Part shown: positions 10,702 to 23,700 of the stretch, piece by piece
Position numbering within the stretch: position 1 is the first letter of the stretch
How the letters are laid out: every line of letters starts with the position of its first letter
Origin: Cryptomeria japonica
Taxonomy: Eukaryota; Streptophyta; Pinopsida; Cupressales; Cupressaceae
Direction: 5' to 3'
NCBI RefSeq assembly: GCF_030272615.1
Contig: NC_081406.1
Coordinates: 245,389,218-245,453,217, forward strand
Length of the DNA stretch: 64,000 nt
Made by a program: the position numbers and the translations under genes
Notes under the pieces: model-generated
Told to the model about the DNA's origin: nothing
What the model saw: only the letters and a program-made list of their open reading frames with translations
Database searches by the model: none

Positions 10702-11542
10702 GTAACTACTCTTGAAGAGCATTGGCTCTATGCATAATAATATTTGTTATTGTAATACAATTAAGTTGTGTTGTGGAGTGTGGGTTTTTCCTTGAAAGGG
10801 TTTACCCGCATAAATCTTGTGTTATGTTTTTATGTGTTTGTGTTTGAAACTAATATTTCCTTTGAGCATCTAATTTATAACTAATTTAAAGGTTTGTAAG
10901 AATTTTTTTACTTTCACTCTCTTATTAGATCTAGCATTTGGAAGCATTATTCCACACATAGCTTCTTTTCATCGCTAATGATCCAAGGATTGGGTTGCAA
11001 CCAAATGCAACTACTATTAGTGCTTCAAAATTAAAACCATTATCTAAAGGAGAACCAATACAAATCTCAAAAAAATTGTTGGAATTGTGGTCTCGTGTAA
11101 TTAAGGACATTGAACATTATGCAAAGATGGGCTTGATTTGTAAATTTAATCAATCATGGCCCGATTTTCTAGAGTTACATGTGTTGGTGATCAAATACTA
11201 GAAGCCCTTTCTCATTGATATAGTTGTTATCTATACCTTTGCTCAACGAATTTTTGTAATAGGTGACTAACATGAAATATATATTCTTATATAGTCCTTG
11301 GTTTTTTTGAAAGGCTTCTCTATTTTTGAAGCCATGGTGTTGGAAATTTAATCATCTAATAAAAAGCTATCTATTTTATCAATATGGATAAGGTTGCCAA
11401 CCCTCCATTTGCATATTTGTTATCCTTCCCATTTGATGGGTATTAGTAATTCCTTATGAAAGCTGGTTCTCATCACATCTTTGCACACATGCTACTTGAG
11501 ATTGGTATTTTTGAAGGTATTTCAAAAGAAAAACATGAAGTG
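10702..11542. other. Degenerate older repeat flanking two insertions
   Basis: GTGGGTTTTTCC followed by GGGTTTACCCGCATAAATC resembles the 3' end of a plant Copia LTR. No convincing gene is present; a 68-codon ORF at 10995-11201 has no recognised domain. The LARD-like and Copia elements on either side appear to have inserted into this older DNA. Confidence 0.4.
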
Positions 11543-12006
11543 TGTTGGTGTAAATAATTATTCATCATGGATATTATTACACCTTACTTAAGTTTACTTA
11601 GGTACATGCATTACATAGTAGCTTGGGTATGAGACACTTGGGTGTTTGTGCCACATTGGGATAGTTTGTGTAGGAGAATTTCCACCTTTTATGGTGTTGA
11701 TCTTGTTGTTACACTCCACATCCAGTGGATGATCCACCTCATGTGGACTATTATATTATTTCTCCTACCTACCCACACCTATTTCCTACCTACCCTTGCT
11801 TCTTAGTGAGCCACATGTCATGTTTGTGTGCTCACATATCCATATAGCCTTTCCTTTATAAGCAGGCTCATTTTCATTGTATGTAACAATTGATGATCCA
11901 ATTGATCAGTATTTTCTCTTGATAGAATACAGTTTATTCCTATCATCTATTTTGTTCTCTCTTATTTGTGTTTTCCATTGCCTCTTGATCTTGGCAAAAT
12001 CTCACA
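11543..12006 (+). repeat. 5' LTR of the non-autonomous Copia element
   Basis: 464 bp, TGTTGG...CTCACA. A TATA-like TTTATAAGCAGG lies near 11857. Confidence 0.9.
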
Positions 12007-12019
12007 TGGTATCAGAGCC
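12007..12019 (+). other. Primer binding site for initiator methionine tRNA
   Basis: TGGTATCAGAGCC abuts the LTR end and is the standard plant Copia primer site. Confidence 0.9.
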
Positions 12020-12818
12020 ATTAGAGTGTCATTGGCTTGCTAATTGAGAGAAATTTGATGCTATTTGGGGTTGTGTATTTGGAGTTTTCTATTGCAGGTT
12101 ATTATTGAAGCTTGATGGGTCAAATCTGAGGTTAGCATTGGATTAAGGAGGACCAAGAAAGTCAGTTTTGCCTTTTGTTTCATCCAAATCAGACTTCGGA
12201 GGCCAAATCTAGAGGCATTTGAAATTTTCCAGAAATTATAATTTTGCAAGCATTTTTCAAATAGCGATATCTCACTCATCCGAACTCATTTTTTCGAGCA
12301 ATTTTTTTTGTTTTTGGGTAGAATTTTGTGATCTGTACAATGGTGTAGGAGTTTTCTGATTTTTGGATACAGGTTTTTCAGAAATCGTGAAATCCCGATT
12401 TTTACAACTTTGGAGGCTTTGTTTGGGCTCATAAGGACTCCTTTTCAGGTGTCGTTTTTTTTTAAAGTGCATATTTTTCCATCTACTTTCATAATCTACC
12501 ATCTGTTTGCAGTGATTTTAAGTAGAAATTGTACTTTCAGTATTTGGCCATTTTTGGCATATTTGGTACTTGCATTTTGCTTGGATCTCAGTTTAGATCA
12601 CTAGCAGTATTTGTTGAAGTCTCTTAGATCTCATTTTGAGAAGTTGTAAATTGAAATCAGAAGTCCACTTTGCCTTGTTTTGCAAGTGGCCCATTGTATA
12701 TGCACTAAGTATAAAGTGTCAAATCACCATTTTGGGGGGATTTCTTGATTGAGTATTTTGGGGGGGTGTCTTGTGTGATTGTGTCTCTCTCTATCTTGTG
12801 TTTTTTCATTTTGGTGCT
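12020..12818 (+). other. Leader of the non-autonomous Copia element
   Basis: Untranslated region between primer site and gag ATG. Short ORFs only, none with a recognised domain. Confidence 0.55.
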
Positions 12819-13397
12819 ATGAGTTCTCCTAAATTTCCACTTTTAACTCCTCATAATTATGCATCATGGAAAATTAAGGCACAGAGTAAACTAATGGAAA
12901 AAAGACTCATTCATTATGTAAATGAAACTATTACAGCACCACCTGATCCTAAGGCTGATCCTAAAGCTCAAATTGAATGGCTTACTAAGAATGCTATGGC
13001 ACTTGGAACTCTTAGAAAGTATGTATCAGATGACCTCATTTTTCACATTGATAAGTGTACAACAATTAAAGAGGCTTGGGATATTTTTAAGAAATTCTAT
13101 GGTCAAGTTGATGAGATTAAGGGCTACAAGTTTGATAGTGAACTCACAACTTTGGATCCCAAGGATTTTGATACAATCCAAGATTATGTCACAAAAGCAA
13201 CTGAGCTAAGAGCAAAGCTAAAGGATTGTGGAATTGACAAAAAGGATACTCAATTGGTTTATAACTTGTTGGACAAGCTTCCTTCAGAGTATGCAGCCTT
13301 TGTAACTAGCTTTCATACCCATAGGTTAGCTCAAGGTTCCTCATACACTTCTCCCTCATTTGATTCATTCATGGAGATGTTGGGCAATCTAAGTTGA
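12819..13397 (+). pseudogene. Copia gag, N-terminal part, frame broken at its end
   Basis: Starts MSSPKFPLLTPHNYASWKIK, the typical opening of Copia gag (UBN2/Retrotran_gag_2 families), and continues through KEAWDIFKKFYG, ELTTLDPK and LLDKLPSEYAAFV. I chose the ATG at 12819 because the extension to 12771 has no ATG and no conservation. The protein stops after about 192 residues at 13395-13397. The expected continuation, GILKSSKSQALVANKGN, lies in another frame with a further TAA at 13457. A frameshift and a stop therefore separate this part from the zinc knuckle. Gag would form the virus-like particle that packages element RNA. Confidence 0.8.
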
Positions 13398-13459
13398 CCA
13401 CGATGGGGATTCTCAAATCTTCAAAGTCACAAGCTTTGGTGGCTAACAAAGGGAATTAA

Positions 13460-14761
13460 AGTAATCAAGGAAAAGGCAAGAATCAAAAGCAACCTAAGTC
13501 TAAACCACAACAAGATGGAGCACAATCTTCCTCTCCACAACAAGGTGATTCACCATTCTCACCTAAGAGGAAATCATATAAGGACAATCTTTTTTGTGGA
13601 TATTGCAAGAAGTCAGGACATGATGAACATCATTGCTATAAGAAGGATATTGATGAGTTGAAGAATCTACTTGAGAAGAATAGAATCAACCTACCTTCTA
13701 GAATGTCTACGTTGGCTTCTTCTTCCAAGGATAAAGGAAAGGATCACTCTTTTGGGATAGATAAAGGAAAGGGACAAGCTCTTTGTGCTACTACAAGTCA
13801 TGATTCAGGGAGATGGCTTCTAGATTCAGGGGCTTCTCATCATATGGCATCTTCGCAGTCTATGTTTTCTACATTTGAGCCTTGCCACATGCCGCAGATT
13901 TTGATGGGCAATCATACATACATGGATGTGATTGGGAAAGGATCTATTGCCATTGGGGATAACTCCTTCAATGATATGTTGTGTGTACCCCACTTGACAA
14001 ATAATCTTCTTTCCATCTATCAAATCACACATGGGGCAACTAGGAAAACTGTGGAGTTCACACCTGATTCAGTTATCTTTAGAGACTTGGAGAGTGGAGC
14101 TATCATTGCGACTGGAGTGGTTGATCATGCATCTCGATTATACTCTTTTTCAGATTTTGGTCCTATTGATGAGGTTGATTCTTCCTATGTTGATGATTCA
14201 GATTTTGAGGAGAACTTTGGGCATTTGAACTTGGGGATTCTCACATGTAACCCCGTTCTTGAGCCTTGCATTTCATCTCCTCCTATTGATATCACACCAC
14301 CTATTGCACCTGATGATGCAACTAGTGCAACAGTTTTGCCTTCTTGTGATTCAGTGCAGCAAGATATTTCATGTCTTCCAGTTTCAGTTGATTGGGATGC
14401 CTACTTGATAGACATTGCAGGTTTGTTTGTGGACTCTCATATTGCAGATTTGGGAGACACCATTGATGACATTCATCTTCTCTTTGATGAAGATGATTCG
14501 TCTTTGATTATTGCGAGGGATAACTCTGACCCTCTTGTGCATTCTCTACATGATCAATCTTTAGAGGTTGGCATGATTGTGGATACTTTTGTACAACACT
14601 TGGAGGAGGTCTCTTTATCTTTTGAGGAGACATATGAGTCTTTGGATATTGTTTTACATTCATCTCCACTAGATCTTGGAGTGCCTTTTTCAACAATGTG
14701 GCACATTTTACCACCTTTGGAGGGGGTATCTTTCAGCATCAACATGGGGACACTTGAGTAG
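13460..14761 (+). pseudogene. Copia gag zinc knuckle and aspartic protease, with acidic C-terminal extension
   Basis: The open frame after TAA 13457-13459 has no ATG of its own and would need the upstream gag frame. It encodes a CX2CX4HX4C knuckle, CGYCKKSGHDEHHC, near 13595. It then reads WLLDSGASHHM, the Copia protease active-site motif, near 13815, followed by VPHLTNNLLSI. The gag-pre-integrase HLGH motif and all later pol domains are missing. After about residue 230 the frame continues for some 200 residues of acidic sequence rich in D, E, S, I and L that matches no domain I know. It may be captured or diverged sequence. Confidence 0.75.
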
Positions 14762-15253
14762 TTTTCAGATATTTCATTCATCATGAGGTTTTTTCATACA
14801 TCTTCCATTCATGGTTGGGGAAACTTCATGGATACACCTTTGGTTTTGTTTCTTCCTAAAGGGAGGAACATGGTTCGACATTCATGGAGTAGTTTCTTCA
14901 TTCATCTTCGAGCTTTTATCATTGGTGCAGATTCCAGATTGAGGGGGGGCTTCCTAGTCTCTATTCTTCTTATCTCATATGGGGAGGACTTTTTCCTCAC
15001 ATGGGGTTTTGTCCTTCACATACTTCTATGAGAGTTATTTGTATCTAGTTTTCATCTCTCTTTTGGGGGAGGGTTTTTTCCCATTGGGTTTTTCTCTCTT
15101 TCCTCGCTTTGCGAGGATTTCCTTGCATTGGTTTTCATGCATTTGCATTTGTACATGGGTACCTAACATGGCCTCGTAGCCAGGACCCATCTTGCATTGC
15201 GTAGTTGCATTGTAGACTTAAGTGCATTCCCCTAAGTTGCACTTAAAGGTGGG
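14762..15253 (+). other. 3' untranslated part of the non-autonomous Copia element
   Basis: G-runs and short ORFs without domains, ending in the purine tract AAAGGTGGG before the 3' LTR. It occupies the place where integrase and reverse transcriptase genes would be in an autonomous element. Confidence 0.55.
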
Positions 15254-15717
15254 TGTTGGTGTAAATAATTATTCATCCTGGATATTATTACACCTTACTT
15301 AAATTTACTTAGGTACATGCATTACATAGTAGTTTGGGTATGAGACACTTGGGTGTTTGTGCCACATTGGGATAGTGTGTGTAGAAGAATTTCCACTTTT
15401 TATGGTGTTGATTTTGTTGTTATACTCCACATTCAGTGGGTGATCCACCTCATGTGGACTATTATATTATTTCTCCTACCTACCCACACCTATTTCCTAC
15501 CTACCCTTGTTTCTTATTGAGCCACATGTCATGTTTGTGTGCTCACATATCCATATAGTCTTGCCTATATAAGCAGACTCATTTTCATTGTATGTAACAA
15601 TTGATGATCCAGTTGATCAGTATTTTCTCTTGATAGAATACAGTTTATTCCTATCATCTATTTTGCTCTCTCTTATTTGTGATTTCCATTGCCTCTTGAT
15701 CTTGGCAAAATCTCACA
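15254..15717 (+). repeat. 3' LTR of the non-autonomous Copia element
   Basis: 464 bp, same termini as the 5' copy, with TATATAAGCAGA near 15567. About 19 differences from the 5' LTR, so it is clearly older than the LARD-like insertion. Confidence 0.9.
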
Positions 15718-17644
15718 AAATGGAAAGATGTCTTAAGAAGCAATAGCTTGATCTTATGAGACTACATTTTAGATGTTATAATTGTTTTGATCTATGACAT
15801 CTATCAATTTCATTACAGGTGAGAAAAAGGATGCCAAAAAAAACATGAGATTGTTGATAGCTCCTTGGTTTGGCTTATCCCATACAAAATGACTTTAATT
15901 GGGAAGCCTCCTAAGGGTGTCTTCTTAGGAAAACCTCCAAGTGTGTCTTGCTACCATATGATAGTGACCTGCTTTTGTTGTTAACTCTACATCTCCCAAG
16001 GTTCATGTATCTCATGCTAAGGAGCCTATGCTGCATTTTGGCTCAATTGAAGTTATATGTAAGTGCAATGGTAGAGGTTAAATTTGCCCCTTGCTTTCAA
16101 TAGAGGAAATTCCTACTTCTCCCATGTTTGCCTCTAAAGGCTATGCCACTAAACCCCTTTGAAAGTAGATTTGCTAATTTTGTGATGTGAATAGGGATAT
16201 AGATCCTTAAATAGTATTGCCAAGGACAATTGAATGGACAAGTTACTATAGAAGGTCACTCTCAAGAAAGAAAGCTGCAATTTAAAATGGTTCAAAGATT
16301 TCATAAGACAACGAGATTGGAAAGCATGTTTAGTGTTGGTTAGCTTTTAGTAGATTGTTTAGATATGTTTTAGTTTTGCTTCCCAATTTGAGAGCAATTT
16401 TAGCATTTAATTTAAAATAATCATCTTTTTGGTCTTCACTAGCCATTTAGACCTATTTGTAATAGACTTTTAACCATGGATTTTGAGCCCAATCGAACCC
16501 ACTGCTAACTTATGAAAAAAAGTTTGGAAGAGAAGTCAAGAATCTATGTTTTATCTGATAAATGCATCTACGGTGAACAAATATGGTACTGTGGAATTAT
16601 ATTGGCAATGGTTACAATGTACAAAACTTAAATGTTGTGAGTTTAAGCAGCAACAAAGTCTCGAGCAAAATTGAAGGACCAGTTACAGAAGTGAAACAAC
16701 TATTGCAAGGTGTGTTTTCTTTTTCCTTTTCTATACTTGTACTCATTTGAAATCATTTGTATTTCTTAAAAATTATCTATCATAATAACATATTAGATAT
16801 TTTCAAAAAGTAGAAATAGCATTGGAAAGTCCTTTAAATAGAGTATAAGTAATTGAAAAGGTAGCATGAAGTAAGCTTTCGAGAAACATCGAAGTACAAA
16901 CACAACTCTTTATATCTATCTCTAAAATTATTTAACTTGGAATGGTGCAGGCAGTCATAGCACCAATGTCACAGGACAAATTTGTCACGAATAAATTATT
17001 GCCTTACCTTTTGAGATTCGGGAATTTACTTTCTGATGAGCAATCACTTGCCTAGGATTGCACTCTATTTATGTTCTTGGACACATTGAATTTAAGGCAC
17101 TCCACCAAAATATACTTAAATTGTTTGCCAAATCTCAAACTAAGGATATACAGGGTGAAGTTTACTTTGGTTCATGGATCTAAATGAAAAATAATGCCCA
17201 ACACCTAGAAGACATACCATGTTGACACATTAATTAAATAAAAATGCTTCGAGATAAAAAGTTGGTTGGCAAGGCTTGCTGTACAATACTCCTGGGACTA
17301 GAGATATTACACAGAACAAATAACCACAGATCATTAGCAGGGCTTTTGCATATAATTGAAGACTTCCCCGTCTCAGTTTCTTCATGCAAGATCCATATTC
17401 AAATTCCAGCTGCATCACAAACATAACAATTAAACTCGACAGATTTAATAGAAATGCTTATGTGTTTCTACACCTGAATCTACGGTAGGCAATCCCAAAC
17501 ATTTAGAAGAAAGATATTTATATTTGAAACTTAGAATAACCGTGATACAAAACTTTAGCAAAACCAGAAGGTCACTGCTACAGAATCCTAAGAACAATGA
17601 TATGAGAAACCAGCTTACCACTTTGCAATAACCAATTCACCTAA
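15718..17644. other. Degenerate intergenic DNA including the gene's 3' flank
   Basis: Short ORFs only. The first part may continue the old repeat interrupted by the Copia element. The part just below 17645 should hold the 3' untranslated region and poly(A) site of the minus-strand methyltransferase gene, which I could not delimit. Confidence 0.35.
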
Positions 17645-17716
17645 TTACATGTCTTCAAAACCTTCTTCATCTCCAGATTCTTCTGCAAGCTCCATCTCTC
17701 TTCTTACAAAGTCCAG
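17645..17716 (-). CDS. Methyltransferase last exon
   Basis: Encodes 23 residues, LDFVRREMELAEES then GDEEGFEDM, and TAA at 17645-17647. An AG acceptor with a CTGCTGC tract precedes it, phase 0. The acidic tail ending in GFEDM is typical of the family's C-terminus. Confidence 0.8.
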   Translation of the reverse strand: MDFVRREMELAEESGDEEGFEDM

Positions 17717-20700
17717 CTGCAGCAGTAAATAAAGTGTGAATTAGAAAGTAGATAGGATTGTAAGAAACCAATTCAGGAAAAATCTTACACCTTAATCCTT
17801 AAGTCATGACTACTAATGAACAAGAAACAGTTTATTTGTCCAAACAAATTGATTATCAACTCTAGCCTTTTCCCTCACATATTAGAAGCTTCATTAATAC
17901 AATGCAAGACAATAAACGTCCTTCAACTAATCTGACTGATTTCAAATATTTTGAGAGAAATTTGAGAGACTCAAGATGAGACTCTGATTACAGTGAAATG
18001 CGCAGTTACTGCCAGCCAATAAAGGAAATAAGCTAACACATGAGGCCTAAGAAAGAGCAACAGAAATGAGAAAAAGCCATTCCTGATCATCAGAAAGGCG
18101 TTGCTGTTGAGCAACAAAAAGAACACTCCTGCATTCTCCACCATCATCTTCCACAACAAGTGAGCCATCATCAATCAATAGATTCTCACAAAGGTCCATT
18201 GCAACCTTTTCATATGAAACTATGTCCACCAAAAATCCATTGCGTTTGAAGACTTTCTCAATCCATTTCCCTTCATGCTCCTGCAATCATAAATCATGTT
18301 CTTAGACAGTTACCATTCACCCTGTTACTAGAATAAAATAAGACAGAATAAAAATGAAAATGCAATACGTACTTCTGAACTGGAATCCAGTTCAACAGCT
18401 GCTAGAGGTAACTCTCCCACAAAAAGACTACCTTTCATAGCTAGACAGCTAATTTGGTAAAGAATCTCTTCAAGTCTATCTGATGTCATTGGATAGAATC
18501 CCTTCATATCAATGAATTTTTTGTCACTATAGACCCGAATGCCTTCATGCTCAACAGCATGAACATCAAAAGATGCTACTATTCAATATAATTAGAAACA
18601 CCCAAACAACTGGACCAATTAAGTTATGTAATAACCTGGATTTCAAAACAACCATCTGGATGCAACTGCATTCAATCCACTTTAATTACTACTGGTTTGG
18701 GTCAAACTTCTAGATCCCTCTTCAGGGATAACTGTATCATAAAATCCAATTGATACCTGCGGAGGGGTCTAGAAGTTAGACTCCAGAACACCAATATAGT
18801 AGAGTGGATTGAACACAACTGCATCTACATCCGGATGTTTTGAATATGAGAACCTGTTGAAAAAATCTTAAAAATCTAATCACCTGGATTGCCCAGAAAC
18901 TTGGCTTATCACCTTTGTAACCCAAGCTTCGTAGCCTCTCTTGCAATTCTACTAATTTGGCAGGAATGTGCCTGAATAGAGAGTTCCTTGATGTTCTTGC
19001 TCCAACTTCTGGCCAGGTTTAAAGAGTAAGCCTATCAAAGACCAATAAATATATGACCTATAACATGAAATATTATTGTCTAACATTCAATATTAAATGT
19101 CAAAACTAAACAAATAATTTTTTTTACATTCATTTTATACAATTTGGGAACTTATCATGGTCCACTAAAAAATTTAGTTTGAGAGACTCATCATGAAGAA
19201 TCAAACCACCATAAGACTTGTAAATCTGATCCCAAGTGAGGAAACGAGAAAATATTTGCAAGTTACAGGAATCAGTAAAATCAATTGAGATGTCTGCACA
19301 AGATGCACCACATTTTAAGATCCAAAAATTCGATAGGCATCAGTGCAAGGGATGAATTTCCAAAATTCGATAGGCTAAAGGCTGACTGTCTCCAAGAGGA
19401 ATCAAGGCAAAATAAGAAAGGGATCAAGCAAAAGAATATAGATGAAGATCTCCAAGTTCTAAATACAAACTCAAACAAGAAAAGCAAGCAGAAACAATTT
19501 AGAAAGAGAAAGGGTCGTCACGGCAAGAACACCTTCAAGAAGGACCTTTCTCAGATTCAATGTTACAGATGTGACAAATTTGGGCACTATGTTGCCAAAT
19601 GTCCAGAAAGAGCTAAGCAACAAGCCACATTTGTCAAAACAGGAAAATCTAAAAGGGAAGAGGACCCCGAGAAGTATGTACTCTATTTAGCACTCACAAA
19701 CCAAGCATCAAACAAAGTTAACTCCTGGGCGATCGACAGTGGCTCATCCAGACACATTACAGGATTCAGAGAAGTGCTAGACTCCATGAAAGAGGAGAAT
19801 GACAAGGAAGTAACTATCGGAGATGACTCTACACATCCAGTCAAAGGAGTTGGAACCTGCACCATCAAACTAAAGTTAGGTGTATCATTACAACTTAAAG
19901 GAGTACTATATGTTCCAGGCATCAAGAGAAACCTAGTCTCAATATCAGCATTGGAGGACAATGGATACAGAGTGACCTTCATGGACAACAAAGTGTTGGC
20001 TTGGCCAAAGAATTCATCCATCAAGAAAGCTAAAACTATTGGTCAAAGATAAGGCTACTTGTATGAGCTATGCACAGAGCCCAACTTAGTCATAATCCAT
20101 GAAACTACATATGCTAATGAAGTCTGGCATAGAAGACTAGGCCACCTGAATTTTAGAGCTTTATCATCAATGGGAAACCTTGTCACGGGACTACCTAAGT
20201 TAAAGCAATATCATTCAGGGGCATGCAAAGGATGTGCCCTAGGTAAAAATACTAAGGGTGTTTTTCAAAATAGTACTAGGAAAACAAGTAAAATTTTAGA
20301 GTTAGTTCATTCTGATGTATGTGGACCCATGTTCGTACCTTCTTGGGGGGGATTTTTGTATTATGTAATATTTGTTGATGACTACTCTAGGAAAACGTGG
20401 ATCTACTTTCTGAAATGTAAAGAATCAGAAGAGATCCTTAATAGGTTTAAAGAATTCAAATCACTAATAGAGAACTACTCAGGAAATAAAATTAAAACCC
20501 TAAGAACTGATAATGGGGGGAATACACATCAGAATTATTTAAAGAGTTTTGTAAAAATTCAGGGATTAGGAGGGAGTTAACAATACCTTAGAAACCTCAA
20601 CAAAATGGGGTAGCTGAGAGGAAAAATAGGACAATAGTTGAAGCTGTCAAAGCTATGATTCTTGATCAGAATCTAAATGTCAATCTTTGGGCAGAAGCAA

Positions 20701-23700
20701 CTAGCACTATTGTATATATTCAAAACAGATGTCCTCACTCCCATCTTGAAGATAAGACCCCTGAGGAAGTCTTTACTAAATCAAAACCAGATATCAGTCA
20801 CCTTAGGATATTTGGATGCCCCGTCTATATTCATGTACCTAGGGAGAAAAGATTAAAATTAGAGCCTTCTGGAAAAAGGGAAATCCTTGTAGGATATAAT
20901 GAAACCTCCAAAACCTACAAGATCTATATACCTGGTCAAAAGAATATTGAACTAAGTAGGGATGTGATCTTTGAAGAAGACTTAGCCTTCAAAAGAGCCC
21001 AAAGCTCACTAGACCCTGAAGTCTATATCCCTACCCCTAGCATAGATGAAGATCCTACTCCTGAGCTTCAGAGGGAGAATCCTGAGGAAACTATAGGTGA
21101 AACTCAAAATCCACCTAGAGAAAACCTCAAGAAAAGACCACTATGGGCCACCAAGACTGTAGCAGAAGCTCAAAAGTTTGTTGTTCCTTCAGAAACCTTC
21201 AGGGAAAGCAAAAGGCCTAATAAATTCACTAGCTATGTTGCCCTTATGAATGATCTCTCTAAAGCCGAACCAAACAATGTATCAGATGCACTTGAACATC
21301 AAGTATGGAAGGATGCCATGTTTGAAGAATATCAATCCATTATAAAAAATGATGTTTGGGAGATTGTTCTTAGGCCAACTAAGAAATCTATTGTTTCATC
21401 TAAATGGCTTTTCAAGATCAAACATGCTACAGACGGCAGTATTGAAAAACACAAGGCTAGATTTGTAGCTAGAGGGTTCTCACAAAGGGAAGGAATAGTT
21501 TATGAAAAAACTTTTGCACCTGTTGCCAGGTATACATCAGTAAGAGTTGTATTAGCCATTGCAGCAGCAAAGGGGTGGAAGGTACACCAGATGGATGTTA
21601 AGACAGCATTTCTAAATGGTGAGATCTCAGAAGAAGTCTACCTAGAGCAACCTGAAGGGTTTGAAATTCATGATGCAGAGTCTCATGTGTGTAGACTCAA
21701 GAAAGCTCTCTATGGGCTTAAACAGGCTCCCAGGGCCCGGTATGAAAGAATTGACACCTATCTCTCAGGACTAGGCTTCTCTAAGAATGATGCAGATCCT
21801 AATCTCTACTACAAAAGAAATAAAGGTGATATGCTAATATTGATTTTATATGTTGACGACTTATTAATCACAGGAAATGATCACCTTATAGATCAATGCA
21901 AGAAAGATCTATCCAAAGAATTTGATATGAAGGACTTGGGACTCCTTCATTACTTCCTAGGATTGGAAGTATGGTAGAATTTTGACAACATTATACAAAA
22001 CCAAGGAAAGTATAACTTGGATATTTTGAAGAGATTCGGAATGCTAAACTGTAGGCCCATGACCTCTCCTATGGAAACCAATTTACACAAACTTAAAGAA
22101 GAAGCAACAGAGTCACAACCCACTAACCCTACTCAATACAGATAGATGATTGGGTCCCTGATGTACCTGGTAAATACAAGGCCAGATATCTGTTATGCAG
22201 TTAATGCTCTAAGTCAATTTATGTGTGAACCTAAGGAGATACACTTGGTTGCAGTAAAACACATAATGAGATACCTACAAGGTACCCTAAACCTTGGTCT
22301 CAAATATGAGAAAATTAATATAGACCTACATGGATTTACAGATTCAGAATGCGCTGGAAGTGTGACTGACAGAAAAAGCACTTCAGGGTGTTGCTTCAGT
22401 CTAGGTTCAGCTATGATATCTTGGATCAGCAGGAAGCAGTCTTCTGTAGCTCAAAGCTCCACCGAGGCAGAATACATTGCAGCTTCTATGGCTGCCCGAG
22501 AGGCAGTATGGCTTAGGAAGTTGCTTGTGGGGTTGTTTGGAGAGCCTATGAAACCCATTGTTATACATTGTGACAATCAGAGCTGCATAAAACTTTCAGT
22601 AGATCCAGTGTTCCATGACAAATCCAAGCATATTGAGATTCCATACCACTATGTGCGAAATATGGTAGACAGGAATGTGATCCAATTAGAATATGTTTGT
22701 ACAGGAGATCAAACTGCAGATATTCTGACCAAACCTCTTTCCAAAGTGAAGGTTGATCACTTCAGAAAAGGTTTAGGTATGATAGAAAGGTAATTTGCTT
22801 TGTAATTTGTATTTGCATATCAATAAGATGTTTAATGTGTAAACTTCTTTGTCATGATAGGACATTTTGGATTTTATCCCCTAGGTTCATATCTAAGAGG
22901 TGACGATCTCTCAAGATAATGAAAACTTGTATGTAGACATTATAAGGTGACGTTCTTATAATGTCCAAACCAGTTATCATGTTGGATCTCTGGTGTGTCA
23001 TGGATGTGCCATGATTGTGTTGTGGTAAAACATTTGTATAAGATGTTGGTGCACATACCACAACTTGGACAAGATAAGAATTAATCTTTCTCATATGATT
23101 ATCCTTGAGTATTGCGTGTTTAGGCAATACCGATATCACATGCTTAGGTGATATCCTGTCATCACAAGATTGACGTGATGGACATTTGTATCACGTGTTT
23201 AGATGATACTTCATATCATGTGATTAGGTGATATGATTTTCTAGAGAGTCATATTGTGTAAAGAATACTAACCATCATTTGAATTGTGATGCTTGATATA
23301 TTGTTTTCATTTATCTTACCTAGCTAAGAGGGAGTGTTAATGCATGATAGCCCTCCTTCTAGCGCCAATTCTGTTGAGCGCTGGAGGAGGGTGATGCAAG
23401 AGCATCCCCGATCAATGAGCAATCTTGCATCAACCAAAAATATTTCCTTTCAGTTCTATTCTTGTTTAGTTCTTTGTGCAGTTTTCTGTGTTCATACCGG
23501 TATGTACCGGTAGTTGCTTGTTCTTTGTGGCAAATCTTATTTTCGGTTTCCAGACGGTTTCATGTGCTTGATTCCAGATTTCCAGTTCATTTAGGTTCTT
23601 TTCCAGTCAGTTATCGCTTTTGGTTGACTGTTTCTGGGTTCTGGGACAGTTCTTGTGCTTACCAGTTGGTTTTACTTCATTACCGGCTCTTGGCATGTGG

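Larger units (their letters stand above)
11543..15717 (+). mobile_element. Non-autonomous Copia element with gag and protease only
   Basis: Two 464-bp LTRs (11543-12006 and 15254-15717) start TGTTGGTGTA and end ATCTCACA, and differ at about 19 positions by eye. TGGTATCAGAGCC follows the first LTR as primer site. AAAGGTGGG precedes the second as purine tract. Flanks AAGTG and AAATG form a probable five-base target duplication with one mismatch. The 3.2-kb interior encodes Copia gag and the retroviral-type protease. Integrase, reverse transcriptase and RNase H are absent. Confidence 0.9.
19337..23344 (+). mobile_element. 5'-truncated Copia element, interrupted at its 3' LTR
   Basis: Homology to the minus-strand Copia element at 49165-54808 starts at GGCATCAGTGCAAGG near 19337. 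The 5' LTR, primer site and most of gag are missing. At the 3' end the purine tract AAGAGGGAG is followed by only about ten LTR bases, TGTTAATGCA, before unrelated repeat DNA begins. It is therefore a fragment with both LTRs lost. Confidence 0.8.

Noticed and set aside
11543..15717. Possible autonomous Copia element
   Set aside because: No integrase, reverse transcriptase or RNase H motif occurs between the protease and the 3' LTR.
18501..18549. In-frame upstream extension of methyltransferase exon 18373-18501
   Set aside because: It would insert 16 residues between WAIQ and GFYPMT, unlike the spacing known for the family; kept only as an alternative.
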